64,000 bases of DNA from Thiomicrorhabdus sp033238645 (GTDB taxonomy: Bacteria > Pseudomonadota > Gammaproteobacteria > Thiomicrospirales > Thiomicrospiraceae). The stretch is taken from positions 124,001 to 188,000 of the forward strand of contig BQXR01000004.1 of the NCBI GenBank assembly GCA_033238645.1, read 5' to 3'. Made by a program: the position numbers and the translations under genes. Under the pieces are notes generated by a model. It searched no databases, was not told the DNA's origin, and saw only the letters and a list, made by a program, of their open reading frames with translations. Shown here piece after piece: positions 32,807-41,958 of the stretch. Position 1 is the stretch's first letter. Every line of letters begins with the position of its first letter.

Positions 32807-34192
32807 CTACTGGCTCTGTTCTATATAATCAATCAAAGCCGCTTCATTAACAATTTTTCTATCTACTTTAAAAAAGGCTCGCTTCTCTTTAAGTACCACA
32901 ACCACTTCATAAACACCTTCATAAGCGAGTAGTTTATCTTCTATCTCTTTAACATCCTTCAATACAATATCCCCCAGAGGGACGGATGCAATACTAAGTG
33001 GCAGAGGATTTTCCATGCTTGCTGCTGCCAAAAGCCATATAGCACCAATAGTGGCTGTAAATAGAAAGACACCATTATACCCATAATGCTGATAAAAATA
33101 TCCACCAATAAATCCACCCACAGCAGCGCCTAAAAACTGACTGGTAGAATAGACCCCACTCGCGGTGCCTTTCTTGTCTGCTGGCGATAGTTTCACAACT
33201 AGAGAGGGTAAGGAAGCTTCTAATAAATTAAATGCGGTAAAGAACAGTAACAATAAAATAAACAGCGACCAAAACCCATTACCAAAAGCCATAAAACCTA
33301 ATTGAGCCAATGTAATCATAGCAATAGCGCCAACAAACATCTGCTTCATACGGCCTTTACTTTCAGCCTGAATAATAAAAGGTACCATTAACGCAAAAGA
33401 CAACAACATAACGGGTAGGTAAACAATCCAATGACTCAGTGAATCTAAGCCTGCGTTATCTCTTAAGCTTAAAGGTAAAACGATAAACATCGCTGTTAAC
33501 ATTGCATGCAAAATAAACACACCTAAATCCAATCTTAGTAGCTGCTTGTTTTTAAGAATCGCTTTAAACTGACTGGGATCTGTTTGTGCCTCACGCTGAA
33601 ACTCTTGGTTTTTGATGGTCGGCATGGCAAACCAAACGAGTAACATACCTAAAATAGCAAGCCCTGCAATCACCCAAAAGATACCTCTAACACCAAAAAA
33701 AGATGCCAGAATAGGTCCTGCAACCAGAGACAATGTAAATGATAAACCAATGGTTATACCTACAATTGACATGGCTCTTAATCTAAACTGCTCTGTTACC
33801 AGATCACCAACTGAGGCCATCAGAACGGCAGCAACAGCCCCCATCCCTTGAATAGCACGCCCGATAATCATCATCTCAATCGAATCTGCCATTGCACAGA
33901 CTATCGAGCCGATCATAAACACTACCATCCCAGCGATAATCAGCGGCTTTCTACCATACTTATCAGATAACATACCGTAAGGAATCTGCAAAAAGGCTTG
34001 GGTCAATCCGTAAACGCCCATGGCGATACCAATTTGTAAACCCGTTACATTGGCAAACTCATCTTCGGCAAACAACGCGAAGACGGGAAAGATCATAAAC
34101 AAACCAAGCATTCGGGTCGAAAAGATACCCGCGATAGAAAAAGCTGCACGGCGCTCTACGGGACTCATTGCATGAGATTCTGAAATTGACAT
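32807..34192 (-). CDS. yajR: MFS transporter, YajR-like with C-terminal YAM-type domain
   Basis: A drug/proton antiporter-like major facilitator with about 12 membrane helices. The first-loop signature is DKYGRKPLIIAG, and RAIQGMGAV and GPILASFFG follow in the N-terminal half. The last ~65 residues form a soluble ferredoxin-like domain (VKEIEDKLLAYEGVYEV), the arrangement known for E. coli YajR. I start it at 34192 (MSISESHAM), with AGGA upstream; the ATG-like start at 34228 adds 12 residues without support. The transported substrate is unknown. Confidence 0.85.
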   Translation of the reverse strand: MSISESHAMSPVERRAAFSIAGIFSTRMLGLFMIFPVFALFAEDEFANVTGLQIGIAMGVYGLTQAFLQIPYGMLSDKYGRKPLIIAGMVVFMIGSIVCAMADSIEMMIIGRAIQGMGAVAAVLMASVGDLVTEQFRLRAMSIVGITIGLSFTLSLVAGPILASFFGVRGIFWVIAGLAILGMLLVWFAMPTIKNQEFQREAQTDPSQFKAILKNKQLLRLDLGVFILHAMLTAMFIVLPLSLRDNAGLDSLSHWIVYLPVMLLSFALMVPFIIQAESKGRMKQMFVGAIAMITLAQLGFMAFGNGFWSLFILLLLFFTAFNLLEASLPSLVVKLSPADKKGTASGVYSTSQFLGAAVGGFIGGYFYQHYGYNGVFLFTATIGAIWLLAAASMENPLPLSIASVPLGDIVLKDVKEIEDKLLAYEGVYEVVVVLKEKRAFFKVDRKIVNEAALIDYIEQSQ

Positions 34193-34228
34193 ACGGAAGT
34201 ATCCTACTTTTGGCAGTAACGCATTCAA

Positions 34229-34422
34229 ATCACCTTTTACTTAGGGAATTTACATAAATTCAGGCGGTTGAAAATTTGAATCAAAAATTTATAAGGCGCA
34301 AATTATACCACTCCTGCAAAACCTCCGAGTTATAATCAAAAGGATTATTAAGTACACTAGTAAACCTACTAGTCACCTAAATTGTACGCTAACCTTTTTA
34401 TGGACTTTTGATGGAGTAAATA
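34229..34422. promoter_or_regulatory. Divergent promoter region between the yajR-like gene and the SIMPL gene
   Basis: TATAAT hexamers face both ways: TATAAT on the minus strand near 34304-34309, toward the transporter, and on the plus strand near 34331-34336, toward the SIMPL-domain gene. Matching -35 boxes are poor, so exact starts are not assigned. Confidence 0.4.
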
Positions 34423-35172
34423 ATGAGAGACCACACGCCTTCTATCAGCAACTTCTCCCTTAAACCTTTACGCGCTTTATTACCTACTTTTATACTGTTA
34501 TTCATGGCATTAAGCACTCAAGTATCCGCAAATAATGATGTAATAAAAAAGCCTCAAGGAAATCAGGTTCATTTCTCGATTTCTGAAAGTGAGCAGATTA
34601 ATAATAACATCGTCTCAGTTAGCTTTAGAAAACAGACTCAAGCAAGTTCTGCGCAGTCTGTCACCCGAGAGATCAACATTGCTATGGCTGACGCAGTGGC
34701 ACTGCTAAAAAAATACCCGGATATCACACCCCAAACATCGCAATACAATATTCGCCCTGTTTATAATAAAAACAGAGTCATCAGTCACTGGATGGGTAGC
34801 CAGACCCTGACTATCACTTTTAATAACCAGCCTAAACTGCTGGCCGCACTCACAGAATTACAAGCACTATTATCCTATCAATCTATGCAGTTTAGTGTTT
34901 CAGCAGCAAACCGACAAACAGCTTTAAACAAACTAATGCTTAAAGCGATTAAGCACTTCCAGCAACAGGCAGATATCATCGCGCAGAGCTTTAGTAGTGC
35001 TCAATACAAAATACTAGAAACACGCATCAATATGCCAAGTCCCTCGCCTTTTAGACAGGGTCCCCCCCCTGCTCGAATGATGATGGCTGAATCGACCTCT
35101 GCTCCTGCGGTTGAAGCGGGTAAAAGCCGACTACAGGTACAAATTTCTGGCATTCTGCTACTGCCTTATTAA
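34423..35172 (+). CDS. Secreted SIMPL-domain (DUF541) protein
   Basis: A 249-residue exported protein of the SIMPL/DUF541 family, whose members are periplasmic or outer-membrane proteins linked to oxidative stress or signalling but without a settled activity. The signal peptide is residues ~16-37, ending VSANN. The domain has ISESEQINNNIVSVSF, a central SQYNIRPVYNK and a C-terminal beta strand (SRLQVQISGILLL). The variable linker before that strand contains GPPPARMMM, produced in frame by an 8-C copy of the iterated motif. Confidence 0.85.
   Translation: MRDHTPSISNFSLKPLRALLPTFILLFMALSTQVSANNDVIKKPQGNQVHFSISESEQINNNIVSVSFRKQTQASSAQSVTREINIAMADAVALLKKYPDITPQTSQYNIRPVYNKNRVISHWMGSQTLTITFNNQPKLLAALTELQALLSYQSMQFSVSAANRQTALNKLMLKAIKHFQQQADIIAQSFSSAQYKILETRINMPSPSPFRQGPPPARMMMAESTSAPAVEAGKSRLQVQISGILLLPY
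35062..35074 (-). repeat. Iterated G-tract motif, 8 G, in the SIMPL-domain gene
   Basis: Eight C followed by TGCTC, in frame inside the C-terminal linker. The preceding CAGGG and the end of the run (CCCTG) can pair as a small hairpin. Confidence 0.8.
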
Positions 35173-35244
35173 AAAAGTCACCACTGCACTAAGGGTCATT
35201 GTTAAATAGCTAGTGTGCTTTGCTCGTTGATTTATTAATCTTGC

Positions 35245-35250
35245 TATAAT
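35245..35250 (+). promoter_or_regulatory. Possible uvrA promoter (extended -10)
   Basis: TGC-TATAAT lies 36 bp before the uvrA start. No good -35 and no clear LexA palindrome (CTGT-N8-ACAG) are visible in the 114-bp gap, so SOS control is not supported. Confidence 0.5.
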
Positions 35251-35286
35251 GGTGAGTCCTTTATTACAAAAAATTGACGGTTAGGC

Positions 35287-38097
35287 ATGCTGGAAGAAAT
35301 TATTATTCAAGGGGCTCGTACCCATAATTTAAAAAATATCGATGTAACCCTCCCCCGAGATAAGCTCATTGTTATCACAGGCTTATCTGGTTCAGGTAAA
35401 TCTTCTCTTGCCTTTGACACCATCTATGCAGAAGGCCAACGCCGTTATGTAGAGTCTCTCTCTGCCTATGCCCGTCAATTTTTATCCATTATGGAAAAAC
35501 CCGATATTGATCATATCGAGGGTTTATCTCCTGCGATCTCAATCGAGCAAAAATCAACATCACATAATCCTCGCTCAACCGTAGGGACCGTCACCGAGAT
35601 CTATGACTACTTACGCCTACTATTTGCCCGTGCAGGTACACCACGTTGCCCAACCCATGATGTAGATTTAGAAGCGCAAACCGTTAGCCAAATGGTTGAT
35701 CACACTTTAACCCTGCCTGAAGGCACTAAGTGCTTATTAATTGCACCCATTGTTCGCGGTAAGAAAGGCGAACACGTCAATTTACTAGATGAACTTCAAG
35801 CACAGGGCTTTATACGTGCACGTATAAATGGCAAGATCCATGATTTAGATGGCTCTATTCAGCTCGAAAAGAATAAGAAACATAACATCGAAGTGATTGT
35901 CGACCGCTTTAAAATCAAAGCGGACATGAAGCAGCGCTTAGCAGAATCATTTGAAACAGCTTTACGTTTAGCAGATGGTGTTGCTCAAGTCCTGCCGATG
36001 GATGAGTCTAATGACTTTGAACTGCTTTTCTCTGAAAAGTTTTCATGCCCCCAGTGTGGTTACAGTGTGCCTGAGCTGGAACCTCGTATCTTCTCATTCA
36101 ACAACCCTCATGGTGCTTGCCCTACTTGCGATGGCCTAGGACATAAAGAGATCTTTATGCCTGATCGCGTCATTACCCATCCTGAGCTCAGCTTAGCTGG
36201 TGGTGCCATTAGAGGCTGGGACCGACGTCATAAATACTACTACGACTTACTAAAAGCAGTTGCTGACCACTATGAACTTGATATTGAAACACCATGGGAA
36301 GAGCTTACAGAGAGTCATCGCAAAATAATTCTATTTGGTTCAGGTAAAGAGAAACTACCTCTGCCTCATGGTAAGTACAGTGATACACGCCGATTTGAAG
36401 GGGTTATCCCCAATATGGAGCGTCGTTTTGCCGAGACAGAGAGTAAAACAGTTCGTGATGAACTTGATAAATACCGCATTAGTAAACCTTGTAGCAGCTG
36501 CCATGGAACACGACTCAATGAAACGGCTCGCCACGTATTTGTTAATAAGCACAGCTTACCCTCTCTAACAGCAAAGCCTGTTGGTGAGTTGCATGACATT
36601 TTTAGCCATCTAACGTTAGAAGGAGCTAAGGGTCAAATTGCCAGCAAAATTGTTAAAGAGGTTCATAGCCGCCTAAGTTTCTTAGTTAATGTTGGCCTAA
36701 ACTACCTTGCTCTAAACCGCAGTGCCGATACCCTTTCAGGTGGAGAGGCGCAACGTATTCGTTTAGCCAGTCAAATAGGGGCTGGTCTAGTCGGGGTGAT
36801 GTATGTCTTAGATGAACCGTCCATTGGACTACATCAACGAGATAATGATCGATTACTCTCAACACTGATTCACCTTAGAGACCTTGGAAATACTGTCATC
36901 GTTGTTGAGCACGATGAAGATGCCATTCGTGCAGCAGATTATGTTCTGGATATCGGGCCTGGAGCTGGAATTCATGGTGGGCGCATAATGTCGCAAGGGA
37001 CACCTGAGTTTGTTGCTAATGACCCTAATTCACTCACCGGTCAGTACTTAAGCGGCAAGCGTAAGATTGAGATTCCTAAAGAGCGCCTTGCACCTACAGA
37101 GGATAAGTGGCTTACCATTGAAGGTGCAAAGGGAAATAACCTACAGAATGTAGATCTAAAGATTCCTGCAGGCTTACTGACCTGTGTCACAGGCGTCTCT
37201 GGTTCAGGTAAATCAACATTAATTAATGGTACTTTATCCAAGGTTGCTGCCAATATGCTGAATAATGCGATGCATACGCCAGCAGAACATAGTGCAGTAC
37301 ACGGAATGGAGCACTTTGATAAGTCAGTCAATATTGACCAGAGTGCCATTGGGAGAACACCTCGATCTAATCCTGCGACTTATACAGGCTTATTCACACC
37401 CATTAGAGAACTACTCTCTGCAACTCCTGAGTCGCGTGCGCGAGGTTATACACCTGGCCGCTTTAGTTTCAATGTCAAAGGTGGTCGTTGTGAAGCTTGT
37501 CAGGGTGATGGCGTCTTGAAGGTAGAAATGCACTTCTTACCAGATGTTTATGTACCCTGCGATGCTTGTAAAGGTGCTCGCTACAACCGAGAAACACTAC
37601 AAGTTCAGTACAAAGGTAAAAATATTCACCAGGTTCTGGAAATGACAATTGAAGATGCTCGAGCATTTTTTGATGTCATCCCTGTTATTGCCCGCAAACT
37701 TCAAATGCTAATGGAAGTCGGTCTGGGTTATATTAAACTTGGTCAGAGTGCCACTACACTTTCTGGCGGAGAAGCACAGCGTGTTAAGCTTGCAAAAGAA
37801 CTCTCTAAAAGAGATACGGGTAATACACTCTATATCTTGGATGAGCCAACAACGGGCTTACACTTTCATGATATTGAGTTACTGCTAAAAGTGATTCGTC
37901 ATCTACGTGACCAGGGCAATACCATCGTAATTATCGAACATAATCTCGATGTTGTTAAAACTGCTGACTGGGTTGTCGATTTAGGGCCTGAAGGCGGATC
38001 TGGTGGAGGATTGATTGTTGCCACAGGGACACCAGAAGATATTGCCAATAATACAGATTCTCATACTGGTTTCTATTTAAAGAAGCTGCTGAGTTAA
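35287..38097 (+). CDS. uvrA: Excinuclease ABC subunit A
   Basis: UvrA is the damage-sensing ATPase of nucleotide excision repair. The 936-residue protein has two ABC modules. The first shows Walker A GLSGSGKSSLAF near residue 31, and LSGGEAQRIRLASQIG with VLDEPSIGLHQRD. The second shows GVSGSGKSTL near residue 638, and TLSGGEAQRVKLA with ILDEPTTGLHF. Zinc sites are CPQCGYSVPE..CPTC and CEACQGDG..CDAC. Length and motif order are standard. It is a monocistronic gene facing away from ssb. Confidence 0.98.
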   Translation: MLEEIIIQGARTHNLKNIDVTLPRDKLIVITGLSGSGKSSLAFDTIYAEGQRRYVESLSAYARQFLSIMEKPDIDHIEGLSPAISIEQKSTSHNPRSTVGTVTEIYDYLRLLFARAGTPRCPTHDVDLEAQTVSQMVDHTLTLPEGTKCLLIAPIVRGKKGEHVNLLDELQAQGFIRARINGKIHDLDGSIQLEKNKKHNIEVIVDRFKIKADMKQRLAESFETALRLADGVAQVLPMDESNDFELLFSEKFSCPQCGYSVPELEPRIFSFNNPHGACPTCDGLGHKEIFMPDRVITHPELSLAGGAIRGWDRRHKYYYDLLKAVADHYELDIETPWEELTESHRKIILFGSGKEKLPLPHGKYSDTRRFEGVIPNMERRFAETESKTVRDELDKYRISKPCSSCHGTRLNETARHVFVNKHSLPSLTAKPVGELHDIFSHLTLEGAKGQIASKIVKEVHSRLSFLVNVGLNYLALNRSADTLSGGEAQRIRLASQIGAGLVGVMYVLDEPSIGLHQRDNDRLLSTLIHLRDLGNTVIVVEHDEDAIRAADYVLDIGPGAGIHGGRIMSQGTPEFVANDPNSLTGQYLSGKRKIEIPKERLAPTEDKWLTIEGAKGNNLQNVDLKIPAGLLTCVTGVSGSGKSTLINGTLSKVAANMLNNAMHTPAEHSAVHGMEHFDKSVNIDQSAIGRTPRSNPATYTGLFTPIRELLSATPESRARGYTPGRFSFNVKGGRCEACQGDGVLKVEMHFLPDVYVPCDACKGARYNRETLQVQYKGKNIHQVLEMTIEDARAFFDVIPVIARKLQMLMEVGLGYIKLGQSATTLSGGEAQRVKLAKELSKRDTGNTLYILDEPTTGLHFHDIELLLKVIRHLRDQGNTIVIIEHNLDVVKTADWVVDLGPEGGSGGGLIVATGTPEDIANNTDSHTGFYLKKLLS

Positions 38098-38122
38098 ACT
38101 AACCGTTATTTTATTGGGGGTA

Positions 38123-38134
38123 CCCCCCCTGCTC
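38123..38134 (-). repeat. Iterated G-tract motif, 7 G, after uvrA
   Basis: Seven C followed by TGCTC in the gap after uvrA. Together with the preceding GGGGGTA it makes a 12-base palindrome, GGGGGTACCCCC, at 38116-38127. Confidence 0.8.
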
Positions 38135-38177
38135 AGAATATTGTGCTCTATTTTCGCTCTTGATAAATGAGGCTTTA

Positions 38178-38993
38178 ATGCAATACTTTCATCTTAAAAC
38201 AATTATTATTAGCTTTACAACACTCCTCAGCCTTTCTACGTTCAGTACTGCTGTATACGCACAAAATTTACAGCTCGTAGCATGGCAAAATACGGACTAT
38301 ATCCAAAAAGCATTTAATGAGATCGCTCTTAAAAATGAGTACCGTGATACTCAACTAAAGGTGCTTAAGTGGCTCAAGCCAATACGTTATCAGTTCACCT
38401 ATCATGACATGCCTAAGAACCCGATAGTGGAGAGTGTATTCAAAGCACACCTTGAGCATCTGCAGCTGATAACTCATCATCCAATTAAACAAGTTACTGC
38501 AAACTCCAAGGAAAAGGCCAATCTACATATTCACTTCACTCGTGATGAGCAGTATGGAGCGGTCATAAAGAAGGTTAGTAAAACAACTGTCAAAGATATT
38601 GAACGTGATAGTAATTGCATGGGAAGTTTTAAGCGAAACAAAAATAATGAAATTATAGATGCGACAGTGGTTATTCCAACTGATCACGTCTATAGTCGTG
38701 GCCTGTTAGTTGCCTGTGCAGTAGAAGAGACAACCCAGCTTATGGGGTTACCAAACGATTCTGATTGGGTTAATCCAAGCATCGCTAATGACGCCAGCAG
38801 GATTGAACTACTAACGGGCCTCGATTATCTATTTTTGAAAATTCTTTACGATAAAAGGCTGAAAGCTGGCATGCCATTTAAAGTAAATCAGCATGTCATT
38901 AAACAACTTATTTTAGAGCTAGAAAGAGATGGTGAAATAGAACGCGCTGCCAGAAATGTGAATCAGGCAGGGCTCTACCCACTACTAAATTAA
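38178..38993 (+). CDS. Secreted DUF2927 family protein
   Basis: A 271-residue exported protein (signal peptide ending VYAQ near residue 28) of the DUF2927 family. The signature is the C-terminal block ACAVEETTQLMGLPNDSDW, then NDASRIELLTGLDYLF and ILYDKRLKAGM, a pattern that suggests a zinc-peptidase-like fold although the catalytic role is unproven. The start at 38178 has GAGG five bases upstream; the TTG frame from 38160 adds six residues. It is convergent with tcdA, with a 5-bp gap and no terminator. Confidence 0.8.
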   Translation: MQYFHLKTIIISFTTLLSLSTFSTAVYAQNLQLVAWQNTDYIQKAFNEIALKNEYRDTQLKVLKWLKPIRYQFTYHDMPKNPIVESVFKAHLEHLQLITHHPIKQVTANSKEKANLHIHFTRDEQYGAVIKKVSKTTVKDIERDSNCMGSFKRNKNNEIIDATVVIPTDHVYSRGLLVACAVEETTQLMGLPNDSDWVNPSIANDASRIELLTGLDYLFLKILYDKRLKAGMPFKVNQHVIKQLILELERDGEIERAARNVNQAGLYPLLN

Positions 38994-38998
38994 TACCA

Positions 38999-39736
38999 TC
39001 AATCTTGAACAGCCTTAGGCTCTGCTAGAAGCTGAATGACACGACCAGCTAACATTAAACCAAAAATACCCGGCATATAACTAGCGGTGCCATTTACAAC
39101 ACGACCACGAGCACCTTCAATCTCTTCCATTGGACCAGGTGCTTTTGGAAGCTCCGTTGAAAAGACAGTAATTATTCCTTTTTTGATCCCCTGCCTTTTC
39201 AATCTCTGGCGCATATTACGAGCTAAAGCACAGCCATACGTCTTAGAGATATCAGCGAGTTGAATTTTAGAAGGATCAATTCTACGCCCTGCCCCCATAC
39301 TTGAAGCGACAGGAATACCTTTATTAAAGGCAGTAGACACTAAAGCCATTTTACAGTTAAGACTGTCAATCGCATCCACAACAAAATCAAAAGGTTCTGA
39401 CAGCAGAGCATCCATGTCGTCAGGTCTAATAAAATCATAACGAACATTAACCTTACAGAACGGATTAAAATCAGCGATACGTTCAGCCATTATATCCGCC
39501 TTGTTCAACCCTATCGTGGAGTCCAAAGCAACAATCTGACGGTTCTTATTGGATGCCCCGACCTTATCATGATCAATTAAGGTAATGGTACCGACACCTG
39601 CACGAGCAAGCGCCTCAGCAACATAGCCACCAACCCCTCCAACACCTGCAATCAGCACATGAGAGTCTTGTAATTGTTTAAGTCCCATTTCTTCAAAAAC
39701 AAGAAGACTACGTTCAAAAAGAGGATTATCTAGCAT
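38999..39736 (-). CDS. tcdA: tRNA threonylcarbamoyladenosine dehydratase
   Basis: TcdA (CsdL/YgdL) uses ATP to cyclise t6A37 of tRNAs to the hydantoin form ct6A. It is E1-like: AGVGGVGGYVAEALARAG binds ATP, DHDKVGASNKNRQ is the conserved adenylation block, and YGCALARNMRQRL and GTASYMPGIFGLMLAG mark the family. The 245-residue length is usual. It begins one base after the TatD-family stop, so the two form an operon. Confidence 0.95.
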   Translation of the reverse strand: MLDNPLFERSLLVFEEMGLKQLQDSHVLIAGVGGVGGYVAEALARAGVGTITLIDHDKVGASNKNRQIVALDSTIGLNKADIMAERIADFNPFCKVNVRYDFIRPDDMDALLSEPFDFVVDAIDSLNCKMALVSTAFNKGIPVASSMGAGRRIDPSKIQLADISKTYGCALARNMRQRLKRQGIKKGIITVFSTELPKAPGPMEEIEGARGRVVNGTASYMPGIFGLMLAGRVIQLLAEPKAVQD

Positions 39737-39737
39737 A

Positions 39738-40499
39738 TTAAAGTCCGTTTAGTTGAAAGATACTATTCGCATTATGGCTTGTGGCCTGCATAACAGAATC
39801 AAGAGAAACATTGAGAAGTTTGGCAACCTTGTTAGCCACAAGAATTATGTCACTAAGTTCTGCTTCATGTTTATGTGGGCAGTACACATTTGGAAAATCA
39901 GTTTCAAGCACCAAGTGCTTTAAACCGAATCTCCGTACTAATTCGTGATAGCGACGAGCATTATCCCTTAAAAGCACTGCATTCACACCAATTTTTAAAC
40001 CATAATCAATATAGTGCTGGGCAATTTGACAACTGCTCCCCAAACCATGAACAACTCCTCCAACAGGATAGTTAGAAAGACTTGCAAGCATTTCATTGTG
40101 CGCCTTGATAACATGTAGTGAAACTGGCTTATCGTACTGCAGGGCAAGGATTAGCTGACTGTTAAGCAGTTCTATTTGATCAGACCCTGTATGTTTATAG
40201 CGAGTACTAAAATCAAGTCCAATTTCACCAATTGCAGCTACAGATTCATTCCTAAGTAATGACTCTAATAATGGAAGATCACCGGGATCAATAGATTCAA
40301 TGTACCAAGGATGTATTCCAAGAGCAGAATGTACCTGTGGTAACAGTTGTGACAATTGTAGATTGTGTAGCCACCCTGATGAACTGACTGACATCGAAAG
40401 GAGTGAAGGAGAAAGAGATTTGAACTCAGTTAACTGGGTAGAGAGAAGGTCATGACGACTATAGAAATCATCTAGATGACAGTGAGAATCAATAATCAT
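39738..40499 (-). CDS. TatD-family metal-dependent hydrolase
   Basis: A 253-residue TIM-barrel hydrolase. Metal ligands appear in order: SHCHLDDF at the N-terminus, GEIGLDF near residue 90, a central His in SLHVIKAH, HGLG, and Asp in LVLETDFP near the end. The family includes DNases TatD, YcfH and YjjV; here the second motif region looks more like the YjjV group, so the substrate is open. It is upstream of and adjacent to tcdA, and downstream of the rplQ terminator. Confidence 0.88.
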   Translation of the reverse strand: MIIDSHCHLDDFYSRHDLLSTQLTEFKSLSPSLLSMSVSSSGWLHNLQLSQLLPQVHSALGIHPWYIESIDPGDLPLLESLLRNESVAAIGEIGLDFSTRYKHTGSDQIELLNSQLILALQYDKPVSLHVIKAHNEMLASLSNYPVGGVVHGLGSSCQIAQHYIDYGLKIGVNAVLLRDNARRYHELVRRFGLKHLVLETDFPNVYCPHKHEAELSDIILVANKVAKLLNVSLDSVMQATSHNANSIFQLNGL

Positions 40500-40512
40500 A
40501 AATTTTAGATAT

Positions 40513-40535
40513 AAAAAAAGCCGGCAAGGCCGGCT
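40513..40535 (-). terminator. Terminator after rplQ (end of the alpha operon)
   Basis: AGCCGGC, 3-nt loop, GCCGGCT with a seven-base T run on the minus strand, 15 bp beyond the rplQ stop. Confidence 0.9.
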
Positions 40536-40548
40536 CTCTTATTGCTGA

Positions 40549-40935
40549 TTACTCAGCAGCTTCTGTAGCAGTGTTAACCGGACGGTCAACTAGCTCAACA
40601 ATAGCCATTGGTGCATTATCACCAGGACGGAAACCACATTTTAAAATGCGGATATACCCACCCGGACGAGTTTGGTAACGAGGACCAAGCTCAGAAAATA
40701 ATTTTGCAACCGCTGCCTTGTCGCCTAAACGAGCAAATGCAGTACGACGATTGTGAACACTATCTACTTTAGCTAACGTAATCAAAGGTTCAGCAACTCC
40801 ACGAAGTTCCTTAGCCTTAGCAACCGTTGTACGAATCACTTCATGATCGATAAGTGAAGCAGACATGTTTTTGAACATTGCCTTACGGTGCGAACTGTTA
40901 CGATTTAACTTACGACCTGTTTTACCATGACGCAT
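40549..40935 (-). CDS. rplQ: 50S ribosomal protein L17
   Basis: 128 residues beginning MRHGKTGRKLNRNSSHRKAM, the family N-terminus, with GGYIRILKCGFRPGD near the end. L17 binds domain III of 23S rRNA. Last gene of the alpha operon, 15 bp after rpoA. Confidence 0.98.
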   Translation of the reverse strand: MRHGKTGRKLNRNSSHRKAMFKNMSASLIDHEVIRTTVAKAKELRGVAEPLITLAKVDSVHNRRTAFARLGDKAAVAKLFSELGPRYQTRPGGYIRILKCGFRPGDNAPMAIVELVDRPVNTATEAAE

Positions 40936-40950
40936 GATAGCTTCCTTATT

Positions 40951-41934
40951 TTATGCTGACTCTTTACTAACCAAACTTGCTGGTGGCCAGTTATCTAATT
41001 TAGTACCTAAGCTAAGACCTCTTTGTGCAAGAACATCTTTAATCTCTTGCAGAGATTTTTTACCTAAGTTTGGTGTCTTAAGTAAGTGAGGCTCAGCTCT
41101 CTGTACTAAATCACCAATATAATAAATTTGTTCTGCTTTCAGACAGTTTGCTGAACGTACAGTCAATTCTAAATCATCAACAGGTTGTAAGAAGATAGGA
41201 TCAAACTCATTATCTTCTTCCTCAGGTGCTACAACTTCTTTATGCTTAAGATCAACAAAAGCATTAAGTTGATAATGTAGAACCGTTGCTGCCTTTTTAA
41301 TTGCATCTTCAGGATCTAAAGTACCATCAGTAACAACATCGATAATTAGTTTATCTAAATCTGAACGTTGCTCAACACGCGCATTCTGAACTTCATAACT
41401 TACGGTATGAACAGGACTAAAACTGGCATCTAAACGTAAAACACCAATCTGAGAGTCTTCTTCAGATCTAACAGCTGGTTGATAACCCATACCAGAACGA
41501 ATTTGCAAAGTCATATTTAACTCAGCACCTTCAGCGATATGTGCAATCACATGATCAGGGTTAGCAATTTCTACATCGTGGTTTAGTACGATATCTGAAG
41601 CACGAACGATCGCAGGACCCTTCTTACTCAGTGTTAGTTCTGCACTGTCTGTAGCATTAAGTTTTACAGCAACTTCTTTGAGATTTAAAAGAATTTCTAA
41701 AACATCTTCTCTTACACCTTCAATAGAAGAGTATTCATGTAAAACACCTTCAATTTGGGCTTGTACAATAGCCCCACCAGGCATTGATGATAATAAAACG
41801 CGACGCAACGCATTCCCAAGAGTGTGTCCAAAACCACGTTCAAGTGGTTCTAGTGTCACACGACTGTGAAAAGCATTCTTACGTTCAATATCAACCATAC
41901 GAGGGGTTAACAACTGTTCTAACATCTCTTGCAT
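40951..41934 (-). CDS. rpoA: RNA polymerase subunit alpha
   Basis: Alpha dimerises to nucleate the polymerase core and contacts regulators and UP elements. The N-terminal domain (residues ~1-235) includes GFGHTLGNALRRVLLSSMPG and the C-terminal helical domain (~250-327) includes LKAEQIYYIGDLVQRAEPHLLKTPNLG. Length 327 is standard. It lies between rpsD and rplQ, so the polymerase subunit is expressed with ribosomal proteins. Confidence 0.98.
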   Translation of the reverse strand: MQEMLEQLLTPRMVDIERKNAFHSRVTLEPLERGFGHTLGNALRRVLLSSMPGGAIVQAQIEGVLHEYSSIEGVREDVLEILLNLKEVAVKLNATDSAELTLSKKGPAIVRASDIVLNHDVEIANPDHVIAHIAEGAELNMTLQIRSGMGYQPAVRSEEDSQIGVLRLDASFSPVHTVSYEVQNARVEQRSDLDKLIIDVVTDGTLDPEDAIKKAATVLHYQLNAFVDLKHKEVVAPEEEDNEFDPIFLQPVDDLELTVRSANCLKAEQIYYIGDLVQRAEPHLLKTPNLGKKSLQEIKDVLAQRGLSLGTKLDNWPPASLVSKESA

Positions 41935-41958
41935 TAGAGGTTATCTCCGTATCAAATT

